A DNA stretch of 64,000 nt from Granulosicoccus sp964437945 (GCA_964437945.1 CAYTJF010000003.1:5076-69075), one strand, 5' to 3'; positions 56,012 to 63,573 are shown, counted from the stretch's first letter. Program-made: numbers and translations. Notes: generated by a model not told the origin, from the sequence alone.

Positions 56012-56031
56012 CTAATTTCATGAGCGCTTGT

Positions 56032-56241
56032 ATGAAAAACTATGCACTACAATTACAACTGCCGTTTTCGTTGCTAAGCATGGGATGCAGCTCGGATAGC
56101 GATGATAGCAATCCGACCATCAATGAAGAAACAACAAATCAGATTCAAATCTCATCGGACACACTGGTGTGACAGTGGTATTTGCCAGACACAGATGAAC
56201 AGCGGGCTACTGCAGAACTTGCTCGTGTACAATCGCAGTAA
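56032..56241 (+). pseudogene. Small lipoprotein gene interrupted by an in-frame TGA
   Basis: ATG at 56032 begins a lipoprotein signal (LPFSLLSMGCSSDSDD, lipobox LSMGC). The frame stops at TGA 56170-56172 after SSDTLV, then continues in the same frame with QWYLPDTDEQRATAELARV and ends at TAA 56239-56241. A tryptophan codon TGG changed to TGA would explain it. No partner for selenocysteine insertion was recognised. Confidence 0.45.
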
Positions 56242-56246
56242 CGTTC

Positions 56247-56651
56247 TTAGGTACTTACAAACAGCCCTGCTAAAAGGTACAAAGACAGAGCTAGCCACGT
56301 ACCCAAAATGAGCCAATAAACTATAGGATTTCTGCGGCGCTCAACGTGTTCTAAAAAATGCGTTGAACCGCTTTTGAAATCAGGAATAATCCAGATTAAA
56401 AATAATATTCCCCAAATCCAAATGGCTTCAAAAATAATTGACAAGAACACCATGCAGAGCCCAAGAAGGGCTCGCCATTTTATAGTCGGTTGATGCTTAC
56501 CAATATTGACGTTTATAGCGGCTTTCTTATCAAGTATAAAAAACGCTGCTCCCTGTGAATCATAGGCAAGAACGGATGTGTTACGTCCCGAACCCTGTTC
56601 AGCCACAACATCACCTTGACAGCCTGACTGCGCTCCAGGGAAATCCGGCAC
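56247..56651 (-). CDS. Hypothetical small membrane protein
   Basis: Up to 134 residues. From about residue 47 the sequence is convincingly membranous: IKWRALLGLCMVFLSIIFEA, IWIWGILFLIWIIPDFKSG and IVYWLILGTWLALSLYLLAG give three helices. The first 40-45 residues overlap, in antisense, the beginning of the DUF1501 fragment and are unlikely to be coding. The true start is unclear; no standard codon fits well with the family length. Function unknown. Confidence 0.5.
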   Translation of the reverse strand: MPDFPGAQSGCQGDVVAEQGSGRNTSVLAYDSQGAAFFILDKKAAINVNIGKHQPTIKWRALLGLCMVFLSIIFEAIWIWGILFLIWIIPDFKSGSTHFLEHVERRRNPIVYWLILGTWLALSLYLLAGLFVST

Positions 56652-57334
56652 AGTATGAACTGATGCGTCGTCACTTCGAACCGGAGCCGAACACTACCGA
56701 CTCTCCGCTGGAGCGCGACTTTGTCAATGCCATGGGCAATGCGCTTCGCAACAATGAGGCCTACAATGCTGGCGCATCTCAGACTGCCGGGCTATCAACC
56801 GCATTTCCCGGTGGCTCTCTTAGTGATCAGTTAAAGGCTGTGTCTGAGGCAATAGCAGCGCGCGACGCACTGAACGTAAACCGCCGGATTTTCTTTATTG
56901 GACTTGGTGGCTTTGACACACACTCAAACCAGGTACTTGAACTACCACCGCTGCAGCGTGAACTTGACACCGGTATCACCGCGTTTGTCAACGCAATGCG
57001 CGAACTCGGTGTTAGCGAGGACGTTACGCTGTTTACTGCATCAGACTTTGGCCGAACACTCGCCGTTAATGGCGATGGTACGGACCATGGCTGGGGCAAT
57101 CACCACTTCGTGGTCGGTGATGCGGTTAACGGACGCCGCATTCTTGGTGAATTGCCGCCCTACGACCTCGCCCATGCGCTTGATGCCGGAGGTGGTCGGT
57201 GGATACCAACCCATTCAGTCGAACAGTTCGCTGCACCGTTAGGGCGCTGGTTTGGTCTGAACGAAACAGATTTACAGGCGGCATTGCCAAACCCTGATAA
57301 CTTCAATAGCTCGGCGTTGAACTACTTTGTTTGA
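56576..57334 (+). pseudogene. DUF1501 protein fragment, N-terminal part missing
   Basis: About 252 residues match the C-terminal half of DUF1501 proteins (sulfatase-like, usually 400-450 residues and Tat-exported): FFIGLGGFDTHSNQ near 110, TLFTASDFGRTLAVNGDGTD near 155, HGWGNHHFVVGDAVNGRR. The expected signal and N-terminal half are absent. A small unrelated membrane gene lies in their place upstream in antisense. It is probably a remnant left by deletion or insertion. Confidence 0.6.
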
Positions 57335-57546
57335 AGCACAAAGACTTGCGGAGGAGTTTTTTGTACTGCGTGTAAATGATGCACCGTTTCCGTGACACCT
57401 AAAAGTAGATATGAAAAGAAGGCGTATTTTAAGTACGGTATTTCACTTAACCGATCTATATATCCAATAACTTAGCCATCCCTTTTCTGTAAGCCTGAAC
57501 CTGATTGTATGTGCATCCAGTGAGCGGCTGAGCTACACCGCACTTG

Positions 57547-58077
57547 TCATACATTTTCCGCTTGGAGAAATACAGAAATGTCCGTTGTGGGCGGTTCAAT
57601 TGACATTTGATACATGACACCCTCTATGTGACCTCGATGGTAAGAGGCATGATTAACTATATGCTGTAATATTTCACTAACTGTCATTTCTCCATCGCTG
57701 CCGCCAATAAAAGTGAAATTAATTGGCTCGCTCAATTGATTGCTGGACAGTTGGGCTACGTAATCTTTATACCAATTGTTAATATTATTCTGCTTATTCC
57801 TTAGCGCATTAATCGATTGTACATCTTTCGGATTTCTAGTTTGAATTTTATGAGGGATGCCTTGCAGATTTAAACTCCAAACATGATCCATTGCGCAAAC
57901 ATGGTTTAAAAGAGCAAGTATATTTCCAAATAGCATGGGCCTTTGCTTATCAAGTTCTTTTGTTGGTAGTTGGTACAAAGATTCATAGAGCAGCTCATCA
58001 GCCCAATTTTTATATCTGATTAGATTTTCTATATTAATGTGGCACGTCGCTCCTATTTTGGTCAACGCCGCAAACAA
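57547..58077 (-). CDS. DinB superfamily protein
   Basis: 176 residues of the four-helix DinB/YfiT fold, which binds a metal through histidines. LLNHVCAMDHVW near 55 and HIVNHASYHRGHIEGVMYQM near 138 give the three-His metal site. Roles in the superfamily range from thiol transfer to stress response; the function here is unknown. The listed start is a TTG at 58077, only 3 bp from a candidate attC box. A better ribosome site (AGGAG) lies further in, before an ATT codon, so the start is uncertain. Confidence 0.75.
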   Translation of the reverse strand: MFAALTKIGATCHINIENLIRYKNWADELLYESLYQLPTKELDKQRPMLFGNILALLNHVCAMDHVWSLNLQGIPHKIQTRNPKDVQSINALRNKQNNINNWYKDYVAQLSSNQLSEPINFTFIGGSDGEMTVSEILQHIVNHASYHRGHIEGVMYQMSIEPPTTDISVFLQAENV

Positions 58078-58079
58078 TT

Positions 58080-58140
58080 GCGTAACAAGCAGGTCTGTCT
58101 TAATGCACAGTAAATATCAAGACAGTTTGCAGAGTCAAAT
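58080..58140. other. attC-like site B (between DinB and DUF457 genes)
   Basis: 61-bp imperfect palindrome bounded by GCGTAAC (58080-58086) and GTCAAAT (58134-58140). Arms pair over CTGTCTTAAT against CTGTCTTGAT and further outward with mismatches. The right box has GTC where the attC consensus has GTT. Confidence 0.45.
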
Positions 58141-58161
58141 TATTTTTCTTTGTAAGGCATC

Positions 58162-58650
58162 TTAGCGTTTTATGTATGCGAAAAGCGCTAAAATTATCAG
58201 CAATAGTTCTATCACAAAAGTCCAATGCAATAAAAAGTTGCTAACCCACCACCCATGCACTGCTGGTACAGGAACTAATGTGAATGTTGTGGCGGAAATG
58301 GGATACAGCCAATGAATTTGCCCAGTGATGGTGTCCAACGCGAGATGAAGAACAATAGCCGAGAAAGCCACAGACACTATTTTGAATGCCTTTAGATTTT
58401 GACATAAGAACGTAATGAGTGAGAAGGACAGGTAGATTACGACCCAATAAAATGGTATGTGACTCCAGTACTGGTGGTGCACCACTTGCTTTCCACCAAT
58501 CGAGTAAAAATAGATCAGATCAAGATCGGGGACAATCCCACCGACAAGTGCTGCCAGTATTATAGCCCTTGAATTTAACTGCTTTGAAAGCACGGATATG
58601 CAAACAGTGCGCCCTAGCAGATATGCTGCAGGAAGATGACCTATAAGCAT
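58162..58650 (-). CDS. Membrane-bound metal-dependent hydrolase (DUF457/YdjM-like)
   Basis: 162 residues with three to four membrane helices. HLPAAYLLGRTV near residue 4, GGIVPDLDLIYFYS near 36 and QYWSHIPFYWVVIYL near 60, then LHLALDTITGQIHWLYPIS near 103, carry the conserved Asp/His residues of the family (YdjM is LexA-controlled in E. coli). The actual substrate is unknown. It lies 21 bp from site B and is oriented like its neighbours. Confidence 0.8.
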   Translation of the reverse strand: MLIGHLPAAYLLGRTVCISVLSKQLNSRAIILAALVGGIVPDLDLIYFYSIGGKQVVHHQYWSHIPFYWVVIYLSFSLITFLCQNLKAFKIVSVAFSAIVLHLALDTITGQIHWLYPISATTFTLVPVPAVHGWWVSNFLLHWTFVIELLLIILALFAYIKR

Positions 58651-58744
58651 TTTGTATTCTCCACGTTAAGATAGGTGGTTTATACATGCTTGAGCCAGTC
58701 AAATTGTGCTCAATTATAGTGAATCATGGCACGTTAACTTTAAC

Positions 58745-58913
58745 GCCTAACGTTCGCCTTAACCTGCAATTCTGTTCCAAGTGTGCTGTGCGGTATTCTC
58801 GGTTGCGCTTAAAGCAAAACTATCGAGTGTCAACGGCGCCGTTTGGCTTGTGGTGCAAAATTCTTAATCGTTAAATAACACAAGCGTAAACGTGCTTCCA
58901 CCAGACGTTAAAC
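58745..58913. other. attC-like site C (between DUF457 and LysE genes)
   Basis: GCCTAAC (58745-58751) and GTTAAAC (58907-58913) or GTTAAAT (58870-58876) bracket a 130-170 bp stretch with internal palindromes such as AACGGCGCCGTT. GTTAAAC is directly next to the LysE stop codon, as in cassettes. Pairing of the outer arms is modest beyond the boxes, so this is the least certain of the long sites. Confidence 0.4.
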
Positions 58914-59510
58914 TTATGAAAGTAGCGCCAACCCAACCGATGCCACTAGCAATAGTGCAAACACTATGTTTATTGCACGCGATGCCCTAGGGTTACTAAG
59001 TGCAGACGAAAATACACTGCCTCCAGCGAGCCATAAATAATTGATAATAACAATAACTGGCGCTAGCAATAAGATTTTTATAAACGCATCCGCAAGCAAA
59101 TTGTTCTCAATTATAATGTTCCCAGAGTAGACTGCTCCAATTGCAGCAAACGCTTTCGGATTTGCAATCGCAAGTACAAATCCGGACCTGAACGCTGGTG
59201 CCGACGTTTGTACGTCGTCTCTACTCCCTACTGGAGCAGTTGCAATCCGGTACGCGAGATACAGGATATACGTGGCCGCTAAAATGGTTACTGCAAGCGC
59301 TAGCTTCGGTTGGGCCAAAAGCAATCCGGTGAGCCCCAACGCAATCATTATAAGAACTCCAATAGTTCCTAGCACAATTCCAAAATAATAAGGGAAACTT
59401 TGTTTTATACCATACGCAGAACCTAAGGCCGCCAGACTTAGCGTCGCAGGTCCAGGACTTCCCATGAGTGGGAAAGCTGCAAGCCAGAGAACAAGTATCT
59501 TACTGATCAT
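58914..59510 (-). CDS. LysE family translocator
   Basis: 198 residues with six predicted membrane helices. GSPGPATLSLAALGSAYGIK near residue 17 is the GPxxL family signature, then LGLTGLLLAQPKLALAVTIL and GSRDDVQTSAPAFRSGFVLA near 94-113 and NPKAFAAIGAVYSG near 117. It is likely an exporter of an amino acid or similar small solute. The start ATG at 59510 lies 14 nt after a candidate attC arm. Confidence 0.83.
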   Translation of the reverse strand: MISKILVLWLAAFPLMGSPGPATLSLAALGSAYGIKQSFPYYFGIVLGTIGVLIMIALGLTGLLLAQPKLALAVTILAATYILYLAYRIATAPVGSRDDVQTSAPAFRSGFVLAIANPKAFAAIGAVYSGNIIIENNLLADAFIKILLLAPVIVIINYLWLAGGSVFSSALSNPRASRAINIVFALLLVASVGLALLS

Positions 59511-59523
59511 TTAATGATTGTAG

Positions 59524-59565
59524 CGTCAATGGCGCTTTCCTTCGGCTCCATGCGCCTTGTTAGAC
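59524..59565. other. attC-like site D (between LysE and the split lipoprotein gene)
   Basis: Short palindrome with arms AATGGCGC and GCGCCTT around a 16-base loop, next to GTTAGAC (59559-59565), which matches GTTRRRY perfectly. The opposite box is degenerate (CGTCAAT). Confidence 0.4.
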
Positions 59566-59628
59566 CTGCAGTAAATAACGACTTCTTCGATTTCTATTAG
59601 TACGGCTTCGTTCTCACCGTGGGCTTTT

Positions 59629-61022
59629 CTAAAAGTCCACGAAGTCACAGGTGAAATAATCACTCTCTTCGTCATCACGATCATGCAAAATATGGAGATC
59701 TCGTGCAAAGTATTCGGTTGTGTCCGAGTCACTTTTCACTGTTACTACTCTCCAATACGGATCATCAATTTCTTTACTGACGGTGGTGACCACGGTTGTG
59801 GTGCTCAAATCAGGACTTTCATAATTACTCTGGCGCTTTTCGGAAAATGTCCCGGCAACAGGTTCGCACAACGAGGTGCCTTCTATTAGCCGCTCTGTCA
59901 AATTAGCACTAGTCTCCCAACTAAATCGAAACGTACCAGAATTACGCCCAGTGACTTCCTGAACAAAACTACGTAAATTATCATCCACTACAGACACTGT
60001 ATTAGTTATATTTTCGCTGAAACCGTAGTAACCATCATATGATTTGTACTCACCTGCCCAGGAAATGGAGCTACCCGAGTTAATTCGAGTAGCACTGAGC
60101 GTGGGATAGTAACCTATTGGAGTTTGGTCTGTATTAACTTCTATTGTTCCGTTACCATCAGTATCTGTATTTATTCTGAATATTCCAAATAGCGTTTTAA
60201 CCGAATACCCATTTTCAAATACCACACAACAATCAGTTTCATACGAATCAATATAAGGTCTGTCGTGGAGTACAAGTGATTCAATAGTTTGCGAAACAGA
60301 TATTCGGGAGTATTGACCACCGGCGTTATTCAGTGCGAAAGAGTCGATTACTTCTAGTTGCGAATCCTCGTCCACAAATGGATCAGTCCCTACATTCAAT
60401 TCGACCAGGTTATTTACCCCACCTCCATCACTGTCAAATTGATTAGCGTCGAACTGGTCCGCTGGAATTCGAACAGTTTCGGAAACATTTGAACCGACTC
60501 TATACTCCTGACTGTACCTGGCCAATTCAACAGCGCCGTTTTTATCATAAAAAGTAATCGTAAGCAGTTGTTCAGTTTCAGTTGGGAATTCGCCAGTGAT
60601 TGACCAAAATTGACCACCCACATGGCTGTAAGATTGATTTCACCCCATATAAGTTTTACTTGTAGTTCATTCGATAGATAAAACGGAACATTGATTTCAA
60701 AGGTAACGGGTATCGTGTTTTGTATTAGCGGATCTGTCACAACAGGGCTAATGTTTACAGATTCATCTACCCCATCTTCAAGCATCATCTCAGCACTAGT
60801 GATTTCAGTATCTGGCTCAGTTTCAACTTCATCAATATTTTCGCTAGAACTGCCATTGCTATTATCGTTGTTAACTTCAGATGCCATTAAATTGATTGAG
60901 GGTTGCCCTTCATTTTCAACGGAATCACTTGACCCCGAGCAACCCGCAACAAGCCAAGCACTGACAAGCAGCAGAGTAGGAAAAAGAATGGATTTAATGA
61001 AAACGGGTTTATAAAGTTTCAT
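59629..61022 (-). pseudogene. Lipoprotein gene split by a frameshift
   Basis: Two overlapping minus-strand frames fit one protein of about 460 residues. The upstream part (from 61022) has a lipobox, SAWLVAGCSGSSDS, and an acidic linker, and runs to VKLIWGEINLTA near 60630. The downstream part (from 60621) begins GGQFWSITGEFPTETEQ and continues with a calcium-loop-like QFDSDGGGVNNLVELNVG and beta-rich domains to DFVDF. A one-base change between 60621 and about 60640 separates them. It could be a real mutation, a sequencing error, or programmed shifting. No family was recognised. Confidence 0.65.
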
Positions 61023-61448
61023 CTACTGGCTTCCTTGGTGATACTACTGGTATCGCCATATTTCAGCAGACTACCATCTCGTTTCAGCCTAGCAAATCAG
61101 TGAAATCATTATCCTTGAATGAATGGTATTAATACCGTCGAGCACACTTTTTTCAATTAATGCCTATAGCATCTCGCCGGATACGGATCTGCTATTGTTG
61201 GTTCGATATAACGTCATAGCTAGCATCTATCAACTCCATTGAATGGAGAGTCAACGCACCAGATGAAGGTGAGTACATTCGTCGGTTTGCTAGGCTGGTA
61301 TTCGTAGATTACTTACAAAGCTTGTAAGCAGAGCTGACAGTACTTTTTCCGCCGTGGCACCCGTGTCTTCAGTCTAGGCTCGTGGGTCAGTCAGGGTTAA
61401 GTCACTGCCATCCTAACGCCGTCGGAGGTTATGCCACATCCTATGCGC

Positions 61449-61565
61449 GTATAACAATTAGTTGCACCCGAGATTTTTCGCGCTGTTCGTATTGCGGTGT
61501 CGCTGAGGCTTCACTTTGCCGCAATACGAACAGCGCAAAAAATCAGAGTGAACTGGGCGTCAGTC
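61449..61565. other. attC-like site E with long perfect arms
   Basis: An 18-bp perfect inverted repeat, GCGCTGTTCGTATTGCGG at 61480-61497 against 61519-61536, extends outward with few mismatches to about 45 bp per arm. The ends are GTATAAC (61449-61455) and GTCAGTC (61559-61565). The loop is about 21 bases. Total length of about 117 bp is similar to Vibrio VCR-type attC sites. The right box differs from the consensus by one base (GTC for GTT). Confidence 0.5.
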
Positions 61566-61579
61566 AAAAAGAGCAACAG
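61549..61579 (+). repeat. Diverged ~31-bp direct repeat, copy 1
   Basis: The segment starting TGAACTGGGCGTCAGTC matches a second copy at 62025-62056 with few differences (see there). It covers the right end of site E and some flanking sequence. Confidence 0.6.
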
Positions 61580-61643
61580 CCGAGCACAATTTCATCCTTA
61601 CGTATATGGCCACTATATTTTTTGAAATAAGGGCGATCCAAAT

Positions 61644-62027
61644 ATGAATATAGAAACAATTACCCTGTCGAATGACAAGATACTCACAATAGCAACCCCC
61701 ATCATGGACAATTTGATGGATGGATCGACTGAGAGAGATTGGAAAAAGCACACATTGAATTTCACCAATGGAGCTAAAGCAAGTCTATCGGAAGAAGATT
61801 TACTAAAACAATGTGATGAGTATCAGTCAACACATGGACACTTTGCAGAACGAGAATTTGTTGGAATTATCAGACATCCTAAATACATTAATATCATCTG
61901 GAAACAAAGAATGACCAAATCCAGTGGTGAATACTTGGCCATTCTCACGCTTGTACAACATGATGAAGAGTATTTTGTTGCGCATGCCTGGAAAAAAGTT
62001 GCAGTCAACAGTGTACTCGGTGACTGA
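61644..62027 (+). CDS. Hypothetical protein, possibly NTF2/SnoaL-like
   Basis: 127 residues of unknown function. The pattern NFTNGAKASLSEEDLLKQCD near 39, then EFVGIIRHPKYINIIWKQRM near 70 and LAILTLVQHDEEYFVAHAW near 98, is consistent with the cone-shaped NTF2-like fold but is not diagnostic. The stop TGA (62025-62027) is the beginning of a 32-bp segment repeated from 61549. It sits between attC-like structures, in the manner of a cassette gene. Confidence 0.6.
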   Translation: MNIETITLSNDKILTIATPIMDNLMDGSTERDWKKHTLNFTNGAKASLSEEDLLKQCDEYQSTHGHFAEREFVGIIRHPKYINIIWKQRMTKSSGEYLAILTLVQHDEEYFVAHAWKKVAVNSVLGD

Positions 62028-62056
62028 ACTTGGCGTCAGGCAAAAAAACGCAACAG
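62025..62056 (+). repeat. Diverged ~32-bp direct repeat, copy 2 (half attC F)
   Basis: Starts TGAACTTGGCGTCAGGC and agrees with copy 1 at 61549-61579 in most positions. It begins at the stop codon of the 61644 gene and carries GTCAGGC, one base from GTTAGGC. The opposite arm is missing, so it looks like a half site. Confidence 0.55.
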
Positions 62057-62081
62057 TTTTGATTTGAATAGGAGTTCCAGT

Positions 62082-62237
62082 ATGAAAGTAGATAAAGCAC
62101 TACTCGTTCTCGCCGAAGAAATTCTAAATGAAATGATTGAAGCTGAAAGTACTGACACCGGGGACTACGAATTATTCGTAAAGCACTTCGATAGAAGCGA
62201 ACTTTGTTTGCACTTACGGGCCACACAGGAAATGTAA
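62082..62237 (+). CDS. Small hypothetical protein (51 aa)
   Basis: 51 residues, starting with ATG at 62082 after a good AGGAG ribosome site 7 nt upstream. The acidic chain includes KALLVLAEEILNEMIEAEST, suggesting an amphipathic helix, and ends LHLRATQEM. No family recognised. Its stop lies 2 nt before the ATG of the GFA-family gene, so the two are probably cotranscribed. Confidence 0.55.
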   Translation: MKVDKALLVLAEEILNEMIEAESTDTGDYELFVKHFDRSELCLHLRATQEM

Positions 62238-62239
62238 AT

Positions 62240-62641
62240 ATGAAAGTGACCGGCGCTTGTCATTGTCAGAATATTAAATACATTGCAGAAATAGATCCCA
62301 ATAATGTTGGAATTTGTCACTGCACAGACTGCCAAAGGTTGTCCGGTTCGGCTTTCCGCACTATCGCCTTGATTGATAGTGAAGCGTTCCGCTTACTGAA
62401 AGGAAGTTTGAGTGAGTACACAAAGATAGCGGAAAGTGGAAACAAACGAATCCAGACATTCTGCCCAGCATGTGGAACTCCGATCTATTCGGCATCATCG
62501 TCTATTCCAAAGGAATTCAGCATTAGACTAGGCACCATAGACCAAGTACATAAGCTGGTGCCTAAGTTTCAAATTTGGACTCGATCATCACAAAAGTGGT
62601 TGTTCGAGCTCCCTAAGCTCGACTCTACCAATATGCAATAA
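62240..62641 (+). CDS. GFA family protein (second copy)
   Basis: 133-residue Mss4-like zinc protein. GACHCQNIKYIAEI near residue 5, CHCTDCQRLSGSAFRTIA near 26 and FCPACGTPIYSASSS near 77 supply the zinc cysteines. It is clearly different in sequence from the 9491-9904 copy. ATG at 62240 follows an AGGA about 10 nt upstream. It is in a two-gene unit with the 51-residue protein. Confidence 0.83.
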   Translation: MKVTGACHCQNIKYIAEIDPNNVGICHCTDCQRLSGSAFRTIALIDSEAFRLLKGSLSEYTKIAESGNKRIQTFCPACGTPIYSASSSIPKEFSIRLGTIDQVHKLVPKFQIWTRSSQKWLFELPKLDSTNMQ

Positions 62642-62713
62642 AAGCGGATCTTATTTGGAAGCCATATACAACTTTGCACACAATTGGCCCGTACATGATT
62701 TGCCGCTGTCGTC

Positions 62714-62992
62714 GTGTTGGACCTCATTTTGAATGATTATATAGCTAAAGACTCGCCGATCTATGCTGAACAGTTTATAGATCGAATACTTGAAGAAGTA
62801 GGTAAAGTAGCTTTATCACCTCGAATCGGCAGGATCGTTCCTGAAACGCGGCGTGAAGATATTCGAGAAAGAATATTACAGAGCCAACGAATCATATACA
62901 TGATTGATGATGTAAACGAAGTTATCAGTGTACTTGCTCTGATACACGTCCGTAGAAACATAGACGGTACTGAGTATTTGCCCGAAAGCTAA
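62714..62992 (+). CDS. RelE/ParE toxin family protein, N-terminally short
   Basis: 92 residues from GTG at 62714. LILNDYIAKDSPIYAEQFID near 4 and PRIGRIVPETRREDIRERIL near 36, then RIIYMIDDVNEVISVLALIH near 60, are the ParE/RelE core. The usual first 12-15 residues (start to the first strand) are missing, since a stop codon closes the frame at 62696. No antitoxin gene precedes it. It is probably inactive or truncated. The antitoxin-like gene to the right points the other way. Confidence 0.65.
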   Translation: MLDLILNDYIAKDSPIYAEQFIDRILEEVGKVALSPRIGRIVPETRREDIRERILQSQRIIYMIDDVNEVISVLALIHVRRNIDGTEYLPES

Positions 62993-63055
62993 AAATCGTT
63001 AAGCAGGCGCAGAGATCATCCAAATCAAACTCGGACGATTCCGACCAAACTACTT

Positions 63056-63250
63056 TCACGAAGCTATGCGTTTTCGCTGTAGCAATCTGGCCTTAATATC
63101 TTCATGAGCAGCGACTCGCCCTTCAGATACATCTTGAATTCCTGATTCTATTTTTTGTTTCACGTAAAGTTCATACATGATGTCATCCCAAGACGCTTCC
63201 TCTGGCATTTGGTCGATTAAGTCACGTGCTGATTCTTTTGCCGTAGTCAT
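63056..63250 (-). CDS. Antitoxin-like protein
   Basis: 64 residues. RDLIDQMPEEASWDDIMYEL near 10 and KQKIESGIQDVSEGRVAAHE near 31 match a common group of small antitoxins that pair with ParE/RelE toxins, located by their acidic helix and EGR-V motif. No toxin gene follows on the same strand. The convergent neighbour at 62714 is a toxin remnant of the right type but in the opposite direction. Confidence 0.65.
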   Translation of the reverse strand: MTTAKESARDLIDQMPEEASWDDIMYELYVKQKIESGIQDVSEGRVAAHEDIKARLLQRKRIAS

Positions 63251-63469
63251 GGAATGACTCCTCCAACGAAATTACTCTAAACTGACTTACATTCATTCTA
63301 CTGCGAATAGCATTATGTAGCACGCTGAAAGTTGGTGAACATGATTAAAAATCGATAAAACGCTCAAAATATCCCCCATCTATTGGCGAATCGTAGATTC
63401 GTGCCAAATTAGCCGATCAGAGACTATTCCGACTGCGATATCAAGTTCTCAAAAAAATTTAATTGACCA

Positions 63470-63573
63470 ACATAACAACCACAGTAAGCTGCATTTGCAA
63501 TGCTGGCATGGTTCTGAGGCACTTCATTGGTTCTGCCAGCATTGCAAATGTCGGCTTCACGGAAATGTTAGGC
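63470..63573. other. attC-like site G
   Basis: Strong palindrome: 17 bases at 63492-63508 (CATTTGCAATGCTGGCA) are the exact reverse complement of 63534-63550. The outer boxes are ACATAAC (63470-63476) and GTTAGGC (63567-63573), the latter a perfect GTTRRRY, and the outer arms share a run ending in AGC/AGCC. Total span 104 bp. This is the best attC candidate in the window. Confidence 0.6.

Larger units (their letters stand above)
61023..61643. other. Gene-free region between divergent genes, includes attC-like site E
   Basis: About 620 bp without a supported gene between the split lipoprotein gene and the rightward hypothetical gene. It contains the long palindrome described separately at 61449-61565. 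I see no tRNA, promoter set or other element in the remainder. Confidence 0.5.

Noticed and set aside
56170..56172. Selenocysteine codon in the small lipoprotein
   Set aside because: No SECIS-like hairpin is recognised after the TGA, and a TGG-to-TGA change is a simpler explanation.
57490..57545. Minus strand contains GGTGTAGCTCAG and GGTTCAGGC, resembling parts of a tRNA
   Set aside because: The D-stem, anticodon stem and acceptor stem cannot be completed, so it is not a tRNA. The same area has a weak GTATGAC-type box that might be a decayed attC, but this is too poor to list as a site.
58741..58752. GTTAAC/TTTAACG palindromes around 58733-58751 as a promoter or operator
   Set aside because: They are short and AT-rich; the GCCTAAC box fits the attC-like pattern better and no matching -35/-10 set is evident.
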